From Erysipelotrichaceae bacterium (GTDB taxonomy: Bacteria > Bacillota_I > Bacilli_A > Erysipelotrichales > Erysipelotrichaceae): a stretch of 64,000 nucleotides of DNA. Shown here one piece after another: positions 53,528 to 63,606 of this stretch (the stretch's first letter is position 1; each line of letters begins with the position of its first letter). The notes below the pieces were generated by a model. The model worked only from the letters and a program-made list of their open reading frames with translations. It was not told where the DNA came from and ran no database searches. The stretch covers positions 1 through 64,000 of the forward strand of contig JAFRQF010000025.1 in assembly GCA_017428765.1 (NCBI GenBank). Reading direction: 5' to 3'. A program made the translations under genes and the position numbers.

Positions 53528-56409
53528 AAAAGCACCTCAAGCCTGTGGATCTTTCCATCCTTCGGCAGGACGATGTCTTTTGTGCAAGGCGCACCGTCTA
53601 GCAGGAACGAAGATCTTTCGTTGACTTTGAAATCATTGACTTTTCTGATATCTACGATCAAGGAGGTATCGCGAAGCTTTAATGTATACTTCGATGTTTC
53701 TTTCTCGATGATCGGATCGATACGCAAGAGATCACCGTGAAGATCGATTCCTAAGATCTCATAGTAGGCAAGTGTGAGCCAGGAGGCCGTACCGGAAAGG
53801 ATCGGACCGATGCCTTCACCGGTCTCGGAGTTGTTGTATTGGGTACAGAAACGTGGATTTCCTTTTAAGACATACGGATCTTCCAGCGTTTTGTACGGGA
53901 GGGTCTTGCCGATCATGAAGAAGGCAAGATCTTTCAGACGCTTTGATAGCTTTGCATCGCTCACCGTCTTGGCTTTTCTGAGGCAGGCGACCGTGCACAT
54001 CATTGCGGCATGTTTGAATACACCGCCGTTTTCCCTGTCTCCCGGGAAGTAGAAGGAGGAGCCGGTCACGATGCCCAGTTTGTCGTAATCGACCGGTGTC
54101 ACCAGCTTCAATCCGGCAGGGGTCTTGAGATGGCGCTCGATGACATCCAACATCGTATCGATCTGTTTTTCATCGGCGATGTCTGCCAGAAGCGGCCAGG
54201 AGAAACTGTTGAGATAATAGGTGCCATCGATCTGCGGATCCAGGGAGAGTCCGTCTTTCGATGAACCCAGATAGGAGTATCCGCGTCCGTCATTGATCAG
54301 ACATCTTGCGTAGTAGTCATTCTTCCAGGCGTTCTTCCTTACGGAATCGTAAACATCATCAGAGATCTGTCTGCACAGAGATTTGAGTTCCTGCAGGGAA
54401 GGATCGACGCATAACTCAAAGAGTTCATCAGCTGCGATCTTTAGCAGACAGGCGTTCATCACCGATTCGCTCTGTTCATTTTCAAGCGGAACACCGAAAC
54501 TCTGTTTGTTATCTTCCAGCTGTTTATGATACAGCTTTTCTTTTTCCGGTCCGGAAAGAACGTTTTTATCCAATCTGAGACAATCGTTCCAGTCTGCGGT
54601 ATCCAACAACGGAAGGCCATGTTTTCCTACCGAGATCTTTCCCGAATAGACCAGTATGGCTTCTAAAGTCTTGTATAAAGGTCTTGTCTTATCGGATCCG
54701 GCGATCCTCACTTCCGTTTTCAGGAAATCATGATCGCCTGACAGAGTGATATAGCGGTAGACCGCCTGCATGAGCCAGAGCTGGTCATCGGAACACATGC
54801 CCGGTTCTTTGCCTCGGCAGGTGAAATTGTGATAGGCATAGCCGAATTCAAAGACGTTTTCCGCCCAGGAGAGGATGAGCTTTCTGATCAGAGGATCATC
54901 GCCTTGCGCATGCATGTAGTACATCGAAGCGAAGATATCCTGTATCTCCCTGAAGCCGGTCTCACGATAGGACTTCTGCGTCCAGGCAAAGGAACGGGAG
55001 ACATAGGTCTGATATAAGACCTGGAAGGGCAGGTTATAGCTGACATACGGATCTTCGTAAGGATCATCGTTTTCCAGCCTGATGAAGGAGGAATAGTTTC
55101 TTCCTGCTTCTATGACTTCATCAAGCGTTGCAGTCAATGACGAAGGATCCCTGTAGGTCTCATAGAGATGGTTCAGATCGCTGTCAAATTTTTCTCTGAC
55201 ATCCGGATATTCATCATCCATGCCCACAAATGTGTCGATATATGTTTCTTTCTTAAGCGTGAAGGATCTTGCCATGGCAAAAAAGGCTGCCCCTCTTCTG
55301 ACATGACTGTTGCTTAAGTGAGCAACCATTTCCGGATGATCGAGGCTTCCCGAACCGATGAAGTCATAGAGACTTGAACAGTGTTCTTCCATGCCCTGAC
55401 CGTCCTGCAGCAGCATCGCAAAGCGCTTTTCGCTGTTGCATTCCTTCGGCTGGTGGTGGGCAGCGATAGCGATCAGCCGGCCGTCTTTATAATAAAGTTC
55501 GCTTTCGACAACGACATTGGCATACACGATATCACCGGCCAAAGTTCCCGGATCGGTGATACCGAACATCCCGGTAACGACGATCTTGAGGTCTCTTGGC
55601 TCATCTTTGAGATTTTCAATGAAGATGCGTTGCGCTTCCACGGCACTTGGCATATCCTCTTTCTGCGGAAGTAAGAAGATCGTTCTGGTGATCCTTAGAC
55701 CGCACTCAGTCTCATAGATGATCTTCGTATGGTTCTGTGAGTGTATGCAATACGCTTTCTTCACATTTTCTTTCACATTGAGCGAATAGAAGATCTGTTT
55801 TCCGTTTTCGATCAGATAGAACTGCCGGTTCGCCGGTTCGCCGTTTTCATCCGGTGACAGGACATATCTCGTTGCCAGGACCTGCTTTTCCTGTCTGCCG
55901 CGGAAGGAGCCTCTTCCCAGTTCGTCGAGAACGGATTTCGGCGTCGATTGCAGGCAATCGGCATATTCGCTGCGATCTCCAAGCAGCAGGTTGACGCCAT
56001 AGTGGGAGCCGATGTGATATCCCTTGAGATCGATCTTCAGTTCGCCGTTTTCATTTAATTCGCCCGGCGATAAAAGTATGGTGTCATATATCTTTGTGAT
56101 ACGTTTTCTGATATCGTCGTTCAGCTCTTCTTTACTTCCGTTCACATAAAGGAAAAGATCTTCCTCTTTTTTTACGATCAGGACATCGTCTTTGTGTCTG
56201 CTGATCTCCTGATAAACGGCAGGATCGGACAACAGATGCAGGCAGATCGGCGCATCGTAGGGAAGACCTGTGAATACGAAGATCCTTTGCCGGCCTGCAT
56301 CAGAAAACAAGGCGTCCGTATGTCTGTACAGCTGATCTGAAAAGATCGTTTCTGCCTGACGTATCGGATCGACGGATGTGTTCCTGCTGGTCTCGATTTG
56401 AAAATTCAT
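53524..56409 (-). CDS. GH94-like glycoside phosphorylase, large form
   Basis: A 961-residue cytosolic protein. An N-terminal beta-sandwich (1-400) precedes an (alpha/alpha)6 barrel with the catalytic-Asp motif LLDTADWNDCL, the same position as in cellobiose phosphorylase. SFSWPLLADIADEKQ and GGVFKHAAMM are typical of the family. It is longer than cellobiose phosphorylase and related only distantly to the neighbour, so it may act on longer or differently linked beta-glucans (GH94, or the related GH149/GH161). AGGAG precedes the ATG. It lies between GH5 and the second phosphorylase in one operon. Confidence 0.8.
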   Translation of the reverse strand: MNFQIETSRNTSVDPIRQAETIFSDQLYRHTDALFSDAGRQRIFVFTGLPYDAPICLHLLSDPAVYQEISRHKDDVLIVKKEEDLFLYVNGSKEELNDDIRKRITKIYDTILLSPGELNENGELKIDLKGYHIGSHYGVNLLLGDRSEYADCLQSTPKSVLDELGRGSFRGRQEKQVLATRYVLSPDENGEPANRQFYLIENGKQIFYSLNVKENVKKAYCIHSQNHTKIIYETECGLRITRTIFLLPQKEDMPSAVEAQRIFIENLKDEPRDLKIVVTGMFGITDPGTLAGDIVYANVVVESELYYKDGRLIAIAAHHQPKECNSEKRFAMLLQDGQGMEEHCSSLYDFIGSGSLDHPEMVAHLSNSHVRRGAAFFAMARSFTLKKETYIDTFVGMDDEYPDVREKFDSDLNHLYETYRDPSSLTATLDEVIEAGRNYSSFIRLENDDPYEDPYVSYNLPFQVLYQTYVSRSFAWTQKSYRETGFREIQDIFASMYYMHAQGDDPLIRKLILSWAENVFEFGYAYHNFTCRGKEPGMCSDDQLWLMQAVYRYITLSGDHDFLKTEVRIAGSDKTRPLYKTLEAILVYSGKISVGKHGLPLLDTADWNDCLRLDKNVLSGPEKEKLYHKQLEDNKQSFGVPLENEQSESVMNACLLKIAADELFELCVDPSLQELKSLCRQISDDVYDSVRKNAWKNDYYARCLINDGRGYSYLGSSKDGLSLDPQIDGTYYLNSFSWPLLADIADEKQIDTMLDVIERHLKTPAGLKLVTPVDYDKLGIVTGSSFYFPGDRENGGVFKHAAMMCTVACLRKAKTVSDAKLSKRLKDLAFFMIGKTLPYKTLEDPYVLKGNPRFCTQYNNSETGEGIGPILSGTASWLTLAYYEILGIDLHGDLLRIDPIIEKETSKYTLKLRDTSLIVDIRKVNDFKVNERSSFLLDGAPCTKDIVLPKDGKIHRLEVLL

Positions 56410-56421
56410 AGCTTGCTCCTA

Positions 56422-56449
56422 TAAAAAGGCGGAAGAAAGATTCCGCCTT
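56422..56449 (-). repeat. Intercistronic hairpin between the two phosphorylase genes
   Basis: A 9-bp stem AAGGCGGAA/TTCCGCCTT (56426-56434 with 56441-56449) is followed on the minus strand by about five T. It may act as a leaky terminator that lowers expression of the downstream genes. Confidence 0.7.
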
Positions 56450-56457
56450 GAATGTCA

Positions 56458-58887
56458 TTACATGTAGATCTTTACTTCGACGTTCTTCTTTTTGCTTGCA
56501 GGGATCGGTCCCAGAGGGATCTGCTTTCCATCGACTTCGATCTTCTTAACGCCTTTTTCAGCACCGGTCTCGTTGATGACTTCGATGTGATACATGCAGC
56601 CGCGGAAACGTCTGGAAACGCTGAAGCTCTTTACGTGATCCGGGATGCACGGGTCGACTCTTAAGCCGTCATAATCCGGCTGAATGCCTAGGATACCCTG
56701 TGTCAGGACGGTGAAGGTCCAGGCTGCCGTACCGGTCAGCCAGGAGTTCTTTCCTTCGCCGAATGTCGGTGCATCCTTACCGGCGACCATCTGACAATAG
56801 ACGTACGGTTCGGTGCGATGGATCTCGGAGATCTCTTCCAAGAAGGCAGGGCAGGTCTTTTTATACAGCTCGAATGCCCGGTTGCCGTGACCCATGATCG
56901 TTTCGGCAAAGATGATCCAAGGGTTGTTGTGACAGAAGATGCCGGCATTCTCTTTGTAGCCCGGCGGATATGAGGAGATCTCACCGAGATTCAGCTTATA
57001 TGTTGAATATGCCGGATTCTGCAAGACGATGCCATATTTGGTCTCCAGTCTTTCCTTGACGGAATCCAAGGCCATCTGTGCATGACCGCTTTCCACACCG
57101 ATGCCGGCCATGACGCACATGCCTTGCGGTTCGATGAAGATCTGACCTTCACGGTTGTATCTGGAACCGACTTTCTTGCCAAAGGCATCGTAAGCACGAA
57201 GGAACCACTTGCCGTCCCAGCCGTGTTCCAATACGGCTTTTTCCATATCATGGACTGCTTTGTAGGCTTTGTTTGCTTCCTTGTTTCTGCCTAAATGGGA
57301 AAGAAGGTCACCATAGGCTTTGCCATATTTGACGAACATGCCGGCGATGAAGACGGATTCGGCGACCGGTCCCTCGCTTGGTCCGGTGATCTGGAAAGAT
57401 TCGCCCGGGTGTCTGGAGAAGCAGTTGAGGTTGAGACAGTCGTTCCAGTCCGCTCTGCCGATCAGCGGTAAGGAGTGCGGACCCAGATTGTTCAAAGTAT
57501 ATTCGAAGCTTCTGTTGAGATGTTCTAGCAGGGTATCTGCCAGGGAAGCATCGTTATCGAAATCGACTTTTTCTTTTAAGATATCCCAGTCACCGGTCTC
57601 TTTGATATAGGCGTCGGTGCAGGCGATCAGCCATAACGGGTCATCGTTGAAGCCGCCGCCGATGTCGGAATTGCCTTTCTTGGTCAAAGGCTGGTATTGG
57701 TGATAGGCACCGCCGTCTTTCTTTTGGGTAGCGGCGATATCCAAGATCCTTTCTCTGGCCCGTTCCGGGATCATGTGGACGAAACCGAGTAAGTCCTGGC
57801 AGGAATCGCGGAAGCCCATGCCTCTGCCGATACCGGATTCGTAGTAGGAAGCGGATCTCGACATATTGAAGGTGACCATGCACTGGTAGGCATTCCAGAT
57901 GTTGACCATGCGGTCGATCTTTTCGTTTTCGGTCTTTACTTCAAAGCCCTTGAGCAGATCGTTCCAGAAATCGCCGAGTTTCTTAAAGCCGGCATCGAAT
58001 TTCTTGTTCGTATCGTATTTTGAAAGAAGCTTTTCCGCCGGAGCTTTGTTGATGATGCCCGGAGCGATGAACTTCTCTTTTTCAGGAACTTCGACATACG
58101 CCAGGGCAAAGATCACATCGAAGCTTTCGTCTGCCTTGAGTTCCAGATGGAAGTGATGCGCACCGATCGGCTGCCAGCCGTGTGCGATGGAGTTTTCGCA
58201 TCTTCCGTTTTCAACGGCTTTCGGAGAAGCGGGGGAACCATAGACGCCCATGAAGGAATCTCTGGAAGTATCGAAGGAAGTGACTTTCCTGTTTGCCGCA
58301 AATACGGCGTAGTGGTTGCGGCGCTCTCTGTATTCGGTCTTGTGATAGATCTTGGAACCTTCGACTTCCACTTCGCCGGTAGAGTAGTTCCTCTGGAAGT
58401 TGGTCGTATCGTCCTGGGCATCCCAGAGGCAGAATTCAACGAAGGAGAATAAGTCGAGCTGCTTATCTTTTTTATCTTTATTGGTAACAGTCACCCGCAT
58501 CAGAAGGATGTTGTCATCTTTCGGTACGTAGAGTTCCTGTTTCGTTTCGACTTTGTTTTTCGATCCGGTAATGATCGAATACCCCATGCCATGGCGGCAT
58601 TCATAGGAATCGAGCTTGTTCCTGCATGGCTGCCAGCCCGGATTCCAGATGGATCTTCCTTCCTTTATATAGATATGGAAGCCGTCCTGGTCCAAAGGAA
58701 GATTGTTGTAGCGGTAACGCGTGATCCTTCTGAGCTTGGCATCTTTATAGAAAGCATAGCCGCCGGCGGTATTGGAAAGAAGTGTAAAGAACTCATCGCT
58801 TCCCAGGTAGTTGATCCATGGCAAAGGTGTCTCGTAGTCGGTGATCACATACTCTTTATGAAGATCATCAAAATATCCGTATTGCAT
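56458..58887 (-). CDS. Cellobiose phosphorylase (GH94)
   Basis: An 809-residue enzyme expected to split cellobiose with phosphate into glucose 1-phosphate and glucose. [20 protein letters not shown] at the N-terminus, the catalytic Asp in [32 protein letters not shown] and [11 protein letters not shown] are hallmarks of cellobiose or chitobiose phosphorylases. AGGAGG precedes ATG 58887; a longer frame adds 39 residues that run into the promoter. It is the first gene of the operon 58887-52526. Phosphorolysis saves ATP in an anaerobe. Chitobiose cannot be excluded from sequence alone. Confidence 0.9.
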   Translation of the reverse strand: MQYGYFDDLHKEYVITDYETPLPWINYLGSDEFFTLLSNTAGGYAFYKDAKLRRITRYRYNNLPLDQDGFHIYIKEGRSIWNPGWQPCRNKLDSYECRHGMGYSIITGSKNKVETKQELYVPKDDNILLMRVTVTNKDKKDKQLDLFSFVEFCLWDAQDDTTNFQRNYSTGEVEVEGSKIYHKTEYRERRNHYAVFAANRKVTSFDTSRDSFMGVYGSPASPKAVENGRCENSIAHGWQPIGAHHFHLELKADESFDVIFALAYVEVPEKEKFIAPGIINKAPAEKLLSKYDTNKKFDAGFKKLGDFWNDLLKGFEVKTENEKIDRMVNIWNAYQCMVTFNMSRSASYYESGIGRGMGFRDSCQDLLGFVHMIPERARERILDIAATQKKDGGAYHQYQPLTKKGNSDIGGGFNDDPLWLIACTDAYIKETGDWDILKEKVDFDNDASLADTLLEHLNRSFEYTLNNLGPHSLPLIGRADWNDCLNLNCFSRHPGESFQITGPSEGPVAESVFIAGMFVKYGKAYGDLLSHLGRNKEANKAYKAVHDMEKAVLEHGWDGKWFLRAYDAFGKKVGSRYNREGQIFIEPQGMCVMAGIGVESGHAQMALDSVKERLETKYGIVLQNPAYSTYKLNLGEISSYPPGYKENAGIFCHNNPWIIFAETIMGHGNRAFELYKKTCPAFLEEISEIHRTEPYVYCQMVAGKDAPTFGEGKNSWLTGTAAWTFTVLTQGILGIQPDYDGLRVDPCIPDHVKSFSVSRRFRGCMYHIEVINETGAEKGVKKIEVDGKQIPLGPIPASKKKNVEVKIYM

Positions 58888-58911
58888 TCTTTGTAACCTC
58901 CTTATAAATAC

Positions 58912-58956
58912 TAAAACGATTAAGTACAGTATATATTGTATTTTTCGTAAAAACAA
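58912..58956 (-). promoter_or_regulatory. Promoter and LacI-type operator of the phosphorylase operon
   Basis: On the minus strand TTGTTT (58951-58956), 17 bases, TATACT (58928-58933). Just downstream, over the expected start of transcription, lies TAAAACGATTAAGT (58912-58925, plus strand), which matches the element at 59034-59047 at 12 of 14 bases. The pair looks like sites for a single LacI-family repressor. Confidence 0.7.
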
Positions 58957-58973
58957 GCCTTTAAATAAAGGAT

Positions 58974-58988
58974 TTGGAACCGCTTGCA
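58974..58988. promoter_or_regulatory. CcpA cre site
   Basis: TTGGAACCGCTTGCA matches the cre consensus WTGNAANCGNWNNCW at every position. It lies between the divergent promoters of the phosphorylase operon and the sugar ABC operon, just upstream of both -35 elements. Confidence 0.72.
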
Positions 58989-58997
58989 AAAAAAGTG

Positions 58998-59047
58998 TTG
59001 ACATTTTAAAAAATGTGCTATACTTAAATTAACGAAAACGTTTAAGT
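58998..59047 (+). promoter_or_regulatory. Promoter and LacI-type operator of the sugar ABC operon
   Basis: TTGACA (58998-59003) and TATACT (59019-59024) are separated by 15 bases, a short spacer that suggests an activated or tightly regulated promoter. GAAAACGTTTAAGT (59034-59047) contains the LacI-family core AAACGTTT and sits over the start of transcription. Confidence 0.7.
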
Positions 59048-59097
59048 AGTCCGGAAGGGCTGCAAGAACAACAATTACTTAAAGGAAGGAGAAAGAA

Positions 59098-60447
59098 ATG
59101 AAAAAACTTTTAAGTATCTTATTAGCTATGCTTATGGTCTTCTCGCTCGTCGGATGTTCTAATTCTTCTGAACCGGCTCCAGCACCGGCAGATGAGACTC
59201 CGGCTGAAACAGAAGAAGGCAAAGTCCTCAACATCTGGACTTGGAACGTTGAATTCTGGGATTTCTTAGGCAAATACTATGCTGATGAAATCGTCGATGA
59301 GTACACCTACAAGAAGGGTGATGTCACGATCAAACGTACGACATATCCTTCCGATGGCGGCGCTTACCAGGATGCGCTTGATGCAGCTCTTCTGAATCAG
59401 GCAAATGCTCCGGCAGATGAAAAAGTCGACCTCTTCTTAGCAGAAGCTGACTACATCCTCAAATATACGAACTCCGATGCAACGATGGATGTCAAGTCCA
59501 TTGGTGTCACTGATTTCTCCAACACATACAAATACACGGTCGAAGCTGCTTCCGATGCCAACGGCGTCGTCAAGGGCGTTTCCTTCCAGTGCTGCCCGGC
59601 TGCTGTCATCTACAGACGTTCCATCGCTAAGGATGTCTTAGGTACAGATGATCCGGCTGAGGTACAGGCTGCTTTAGATTCATGGGATAAATTCAATGAT
59701 GTAGCTGCACAGGCAAAGGCTAAGGGCTACTACATGATCCCGACTACTAACGCTACTTACCGTGTCTTCTCCAACAACACGACTTCTCCATGGGTCGTTG
59801 ATGGCAAGCTCAACATCGATGCTGCTATCGAAGGCTGGATGGATCAGTCTGCTGATTACGTAGCAAACGGCTACACAGCTTACACTTCCAACATCTGGGG
59901 TGAAGAAGCTACTTCCGAAATGTTCGCAACAGGCAAGTCCATGTGCTTCTTCGGTCCGGCTTGGTACTTCAACTTCTCAATGGGCAATGCACAGGATCCG
60001 GATAAAGGCTGCTTCGGTGACTGGGCGATCTGCCAGGGTCCTCAGGCTTGGTTCTGGGGCGGAACTTGGATCTTAGCTGCTACCGGCACTGATAACCCGA
60101 CGATGGTCGCTGACATCATGAACACCTTCATCAACAACGAAGAAGTCTGCTCAAAATTAGTCTCTGAAGATGCTCAGTTCTCCAACAACCAGGCAGTCAA
60201 TGCGAAGTTCGCAGCAGATGAATCTTACGGAAATGCCTTCTTAGGCGGTCAGAACGATACAGCAGTATTCGTAGAACTGGCTAAGAACATCAAGTTCCAG
60301 AACATCACTTCTTACGATCAGCTTTGCAACGAAGGTCTGCAGACTTACTTCCAGGAATTCCTCGATGGCAACGTCGACAAGGAAACTGCGATCGCAAACT
60401 TCAAAGATTACATCAGAACGACTTATCCGAGCGTCACTGTTGAATAA
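59098..60447 (+). CDS. Carbohydrate ABC transporter substrate-binding lipoprotein
   Basis: A 449-residue lipoprotein (SBP family 1). The signal ends in LVGC with Cys20, followed by a Pro/Ala/Glu-rich linker, then VLNIWTWNVEFWDFLGKYYA typical of oligosaccharide-binding proteins. Abundant Trp and Tyr residues fit sugar stacking. It lies beside GH5 and GH94 genes, so cello- or other beta-glucan oligosaccharides are the likely cargo. AAGGAGG precedes the ATG. A strong hairpin follows, which would make this mRNA more abundant than that of the permeases. Confidence 0.92.
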   Translation: MKKLLSILLAMLMVFSLVGCSNSSEPAPAPADETPAETEEGKVLNIWTWNVEFWDFLGKYYADEIVDEYTYKKGDVTIKRTTYPSDGGAYQDALDAALLNQANAPADEKVDLFLAEADYILKYTNSDATMDVKSIGVTDFSNTYKYTVEAASDANGVVKGVSFQCCPAAVIYRRSIAKDVLGTDDPAEVQAALDSWDKFNDVAAQAKAKGYYMIPTTNATYRVFSNNTTSPWVVDGKLNIDAAIEGWMDQSADYVANGYTAYTSNIWGEEATSEMFATGKSMCFFGPAWYFNFSMGNAQDPDKGCFGDWAICQGPQAWFWGGTWILAATGTDNPTMVADIMNTFINNEEVCSKLVSEDAQFSNNQAVNAKFAADESYGNAFLGGQNDTAVFVELAKNIKFQNITSYDQLCNEGLQTYFQEFLDGNVDKETAIANFKDYIRTTYPSVTVE

Positions 60448-60472
60448 TCTTAAACAACAAGTCTAAATCGAT

Positions 60473-60498
60473 CTGTGGCAGGCCAAGTCCTGCCACAG
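60473..60498 (+). repeat. Hairpin after the substrate-binding gene
   Basis: A perfect 10-bp GC-rich stem CTGTGGCAGG/CCTGCCACAG (60473-60482 with 60489-60498) followed by TTTCTT. It is likely a partial terminator or 3' stabiliser that raises binding-protein levels relative to the permeases. Confidence 0.8.
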
Positions 60499-60566
60499 TT
60501 TCTTAAACGAGTATGGAATCGGCTATTCATTTAAGAAATAATAAAAGAGTAGAAAGGGGTATATCT

Positions 60567-61502
60567 ATGGCGAAAAGAAAATCTTCCGGAAACAGGTCGA
60601 TCTCTTACGCGAAATGGGGCTATATCTTCATCATCCCGTTTTTTGTCGTATACGCGATCTTCACTCTGTATCCGCAGATTCTGACCATCTACAATTCATT
60701 CTTCGAATACTACAGGGACGGACTGACGATCGTGGGTCCCCGCTTTGTCGGATTGGACAACTACAAGACCCTGTTCGCCACCAATCATGCCGGTTATGTG
60801 CCGATCTTCAAATTCTTAGGAAATACGATATGGCTGTGGGTCTTGGGCGCTTTGCCGCAGTTCGTCGTTGCGATGATGCTGGCGTTATTCTTCACGAGCA
60901 CCAGGCTCAATATCAAAGGTCAGCAGTTTTTCAAGACCGTCATCTATATGCCTAACCTGATCATGGCTTCCGCCTTTGCGATGCTGTTCTTCTCTTTGTT
61001 CTCGCAGGTCGGTCCGATCAACCAGTTTCTGATCTCGTCCGGTATCGCCAGCAAGCCGATCAATTTCTTAGGCATGCAGGTATCCGTACAGACTCTGATC
61101 GCTTTAATGAACTTCTTGATGTGGTTCGGCAATACGACGATCCTGCTGATGGCAGGTATACAGGGTATCGATGAGGCCTTATTCGAATCGGCAAGACTTG
61201 ACGGTTCGACTTCGACGCAGGTCTTCTTCAATATCACGATGCCTTTGCTGATGCCGATCTTCATCTACGTATTCATCACATCGATGATCGGCGGCATCCA
61301 GATGTTCGATGTGCCGCAGGTTTTGACCAACGGCTACGGCATCCCGGACAACACATCAACGACCCTGATCATGTACCTCAATAACTTCTTAGGCATCTCC
61401 AAGAACTACGGTATGGCAGGTGCGGTATCCGTGCTGCTGTTCATCATCACAGCTTTGCTGTCTTCGATCGTCTTCAAGTCGATCAATCCGAACAGGAAAT
61501 AG
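60567..61502 (+). CDS. Sugar ABC transporter permease (UgpA/MalF type)
   Basis: A 311-residue membrane protein with six helices. YIFIIPFFVVYAIFTLYP is the typical N-terminal helix, and the EAA loop is DEALFESARLDGSTSTQVFF. AAAGGGG precedes ATG 60567. A longer frame from 60513 has no ribosome site. It pairs with the next permease. Confidence 0.93.
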   Translation: MAKRKSSGNRSISYAKWGYIFIIPFFVVYAIFTLYPQILTIYNSFFEYYRDGLTIVGPRFVGLDNYKTLFATNHAGYVPIFKFLGNTIWLWVLGALPQFVVAMMLALFFTSTRLNIKGQQFFKTVIYMPNLIMASAFAMLFFSLFSQVGPINQFLISSGIASKPINFLGMQVSVQTLIALMNFLMWFGNTTILLMAGIQGIDEALFESARLDGSTSTQVFFNITMPLLMPIFIYVFITSMIGGIQMFDVPQVLTNGYGIPDNTSTTLIMYLNNFLGISKNYGMAGAVSVLLFIITALLSSIVFKSINPNRK

Positions 61503-61517
61503 AAGGGAGGAAGAATA

Positions 61518-62381
61518 ATGAAATCCAATGCCAACAGAAGTGCTGAGATCAAACTGCTGATCTCCCGGATCGTGGTCTATGCGATCTTAGGATTCTTAAG
61601 CTTCTTATGTCTGTTCTTCTTCTATCTGATGTTCGTCAACTCGACCAGATCCAATGCGCAGCTTCAGTCCGGTTTCACTCTCATCCCGAGAGAGAACCTC
61701 TTCAATAACTTTTATAATGCATGGCACGACGGCGATATCAATATCCCGGTCGGCATGAAGAACTCCTTCATCATTGCCATGACTTCGGCGATACTGACTT
61801 CCTATTTCTCAGCTTTGACCGCATATGGAACATATGTCTACAATTTCCGTTTCAAGAAATTCGTACATCTGTTCATCCTGGCGATCATGATGATCCCTTC
61901 GCAGGTCTCTGCCGTCGGTTTCATACAGCTGGCCTTCAAATACAATCTGACCAACAAGTTATGGGTACTTATCGTACCGAGTATCGCGGCTCCTTCCGTA
62001 TACTTCTATATGCGCCAATACCTGGAGGCGACACTTCCGATCGATATGGTCGAAGCCGCCAGGATCGACGGTTCTTCGGAATTCAAGATCTTCAATGAGA
62101 TCGTGCTTCCGATCATGCGTCCGGCCATGGCCGTACAGATGATCTTCTCGTTCGTCGGTTCGTGGAACAACTACTTCATGCCGGCACTGTTGCTCAACAA
62201 GCCGGATAAGAAGACCGTTCCGATCATGATCGCAACGCTTAGAAGTGCGGACTATTCCAAATTCGATATGGGCAAGGTCTATATGCTGATGGTGATGGCG
62301 ATCTTACCGGTCATGGTCATTTACGTGATCCTTTCCAAATCCATCATCAAGGGTGTCACATCAGGTTCCGTCAAGGGATAA
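61518..62381 (+). CDS. Sugar ABC transporter permease (UgpE/MalG type)
   Basis: A 287-residue six-helix membrane protein with the EAA loop IDMVEAARIDGSSEFKIFNE and the preceding YFYMRQYLEA. The start follows GGGAGG. It lies 15 bases after its partner and 15 before the ATPase gene. Confidence 0.93.
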   Translation: MKSNANRSAEIKLLISRIVVYAILGFLSFLCLFFFYLMFVNSTRSNAQLQSGFTLIPRENLFNNFYNAWHDGDINIPVGMKNSFIIAMTSAILTSYFSALTAYGTYVYNFRFKKFVHLFILAIMMIPSQVSAVGFIQLAFKYNLTNKLWVLIVPSIAAPSVYFYMRQYLEATLPIDMVEAARIDGSSEFKIFNEIVLPIMRPAMAVQMIFSFVGSWNNYFMPALLLNKPDKKTVPIMIATLRSADYSKFDMGKVYMLMVMAILPVMVIYVILSKSIIKGVTSGSVKG

Positions 62382-62396
62382 AGGAGGAGAAGAAAA

Positions 62397-63584
62397 ATGG
62401 CAGAAGTAATTCTTAAAAATATAAAGAAAGTTTATCCGATCGGCGATACGCAAAAGAAGCAGAGAAGATTCTTAAAGAAGGCGAAGGAAGAAAACCCGCA
62501 GACCAACAAGGTCAATCTGCAGATCACCGATGAAGGCGTTGTCGCAGTGCAGGAATTCTCTTTGGATATCAAAGACAAGGAATTCATCGTCTTAGTCGGT
62601 CCGTCGGGATGCGGCAAATCCACGACTTTACGAATGGTAGCTGGTCTGGAAGAGATCACTTCCGGTGAACTCTACATCGACGGTGTCTTGGTCAATTCGG
62701 TCGAACCGAAAGACAGAGATATCGCGATGGTCTTCCAGTCTTATGCCTTATATCCGCATATGAGCGTCTATGACAATATGGCATACTCCCTGAAGATCAA
62801 ACACACTTCCAAGGAAGAGATCGACCGCAAGGTCAGGGAAGCGGCTGAGATCTTGGATATAACACAATATCTCGACAGAAAGCCGAAAGCTTTGTCCGGC
62901 GGCCAGAGACAGCGTGTCGCGATCGGCCGTGCCATCGTCAGAGATCCTAAGGTCTTACTGATGGATGAACCTTTGTCCAATCTGGATGCCAAATTACGGA
63001 ACCAGATGCGTGCCGAGATCATCAAGCTCAGAAAACGCATCAACACGACATTTATCTATGTTACGCACGACCAGACGGAAGCCATGACTTTAGGCGATCG
63101 TATCGTCGTCATGAAAGACGGTTTCATCCAGCAGATCGGCACTCCTCAGGAAGTCTATGATCATCCAAGGAACCTCTTTGTTTCCGGCTTCATCGGTACA
63201 CCGCAGATGAACTATTTCGATGCCCGCTTAGGTATCGAAAACGGTTCGTATTATGTCGAATCCGACGGATACAGAGTCGTCCTGGATGAAGAAAAACAGG
63301 AACGCCTCAAGGCAAAAGGTGTGGGGGAACAGGATGTCATTTTAGGCGTCCGTCCTGACCACATACAGTTAGGCGAGCAGGGCATCAAAGGAAAAGTGGA
63401 GGTTTCCGAACTGATGGGTCCTTCCTGCCACCTGCATCTCAATGTTTCGGATAAAGACGTGATCGCGATCGTTCCGACCGAAGGCAGAAGCACGAATTAT
63501 ATCGACAAGGAAGTCAATCTGTCTTTCAACGGTTCGGTCTGTCACATCTTCTCCAAGGAAGATCAGAAGAACCTGGAATACTGA
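62397..63584 (+). CDS. Sugar ABC transporter ATP-binding protein (UgpC/MsmK type) with N-terminal insert
   Basis: A 395-residue ATPase. Walker A GPSGCGKST, signature LSGGQRQRVAIGRAI, Walker B VLLMDEPLSNLD and H-loop THDQTEAM are intact, and the C-terminal regulatory domain (residues 245-395) matches MsmK/MalK. Between the first strand (ILKNIKKVYP) and the usual AVQEFSLDI there are about 35 extra basic residues (from IGDTQKKQRRFLKKAKEE). The GGAGG site precedes the ATG. It energises the two permeases. Confidence 0.93.
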   Translation: MAEVILKNIKKVYPIGDTQKKQRRFLKKAKEENPQTNKVNLQITDEGVVAVQEFSLDIKDKEFIVLVGPSGCGKSTTLRMVAGLEEITSGELYIDGVLVNSVEPKDRDIAMVFQSYALYPHMSVYDNMAYSLKIKHTSKEEIDRKVREAAEILDITQYLDRKPKALSGGQRQRVAIGRAIVRDPKVLLMDEPLSNLDAKLRNQMRAEIIKLRKRINTTFIYVTHDQTEAMTLGDRIVVMKDGFIQQIGTPQEVYDHPRNLFVSGFIGTPQMNYFDARLGIENGSYYVESDGYRVVLDEEKQERLKAKGVGEQDVILGVRPDHIQLGEQGIKGKVEVSELMGPSCHLHLNVSDKDVIAIVPTEGRSTNYIDKEVNLSFNGSVCHIFSKEDQKNLEY

Positions 63585-63606
63585 TCTCAGACAGAAAGAG
63601 AAGATC

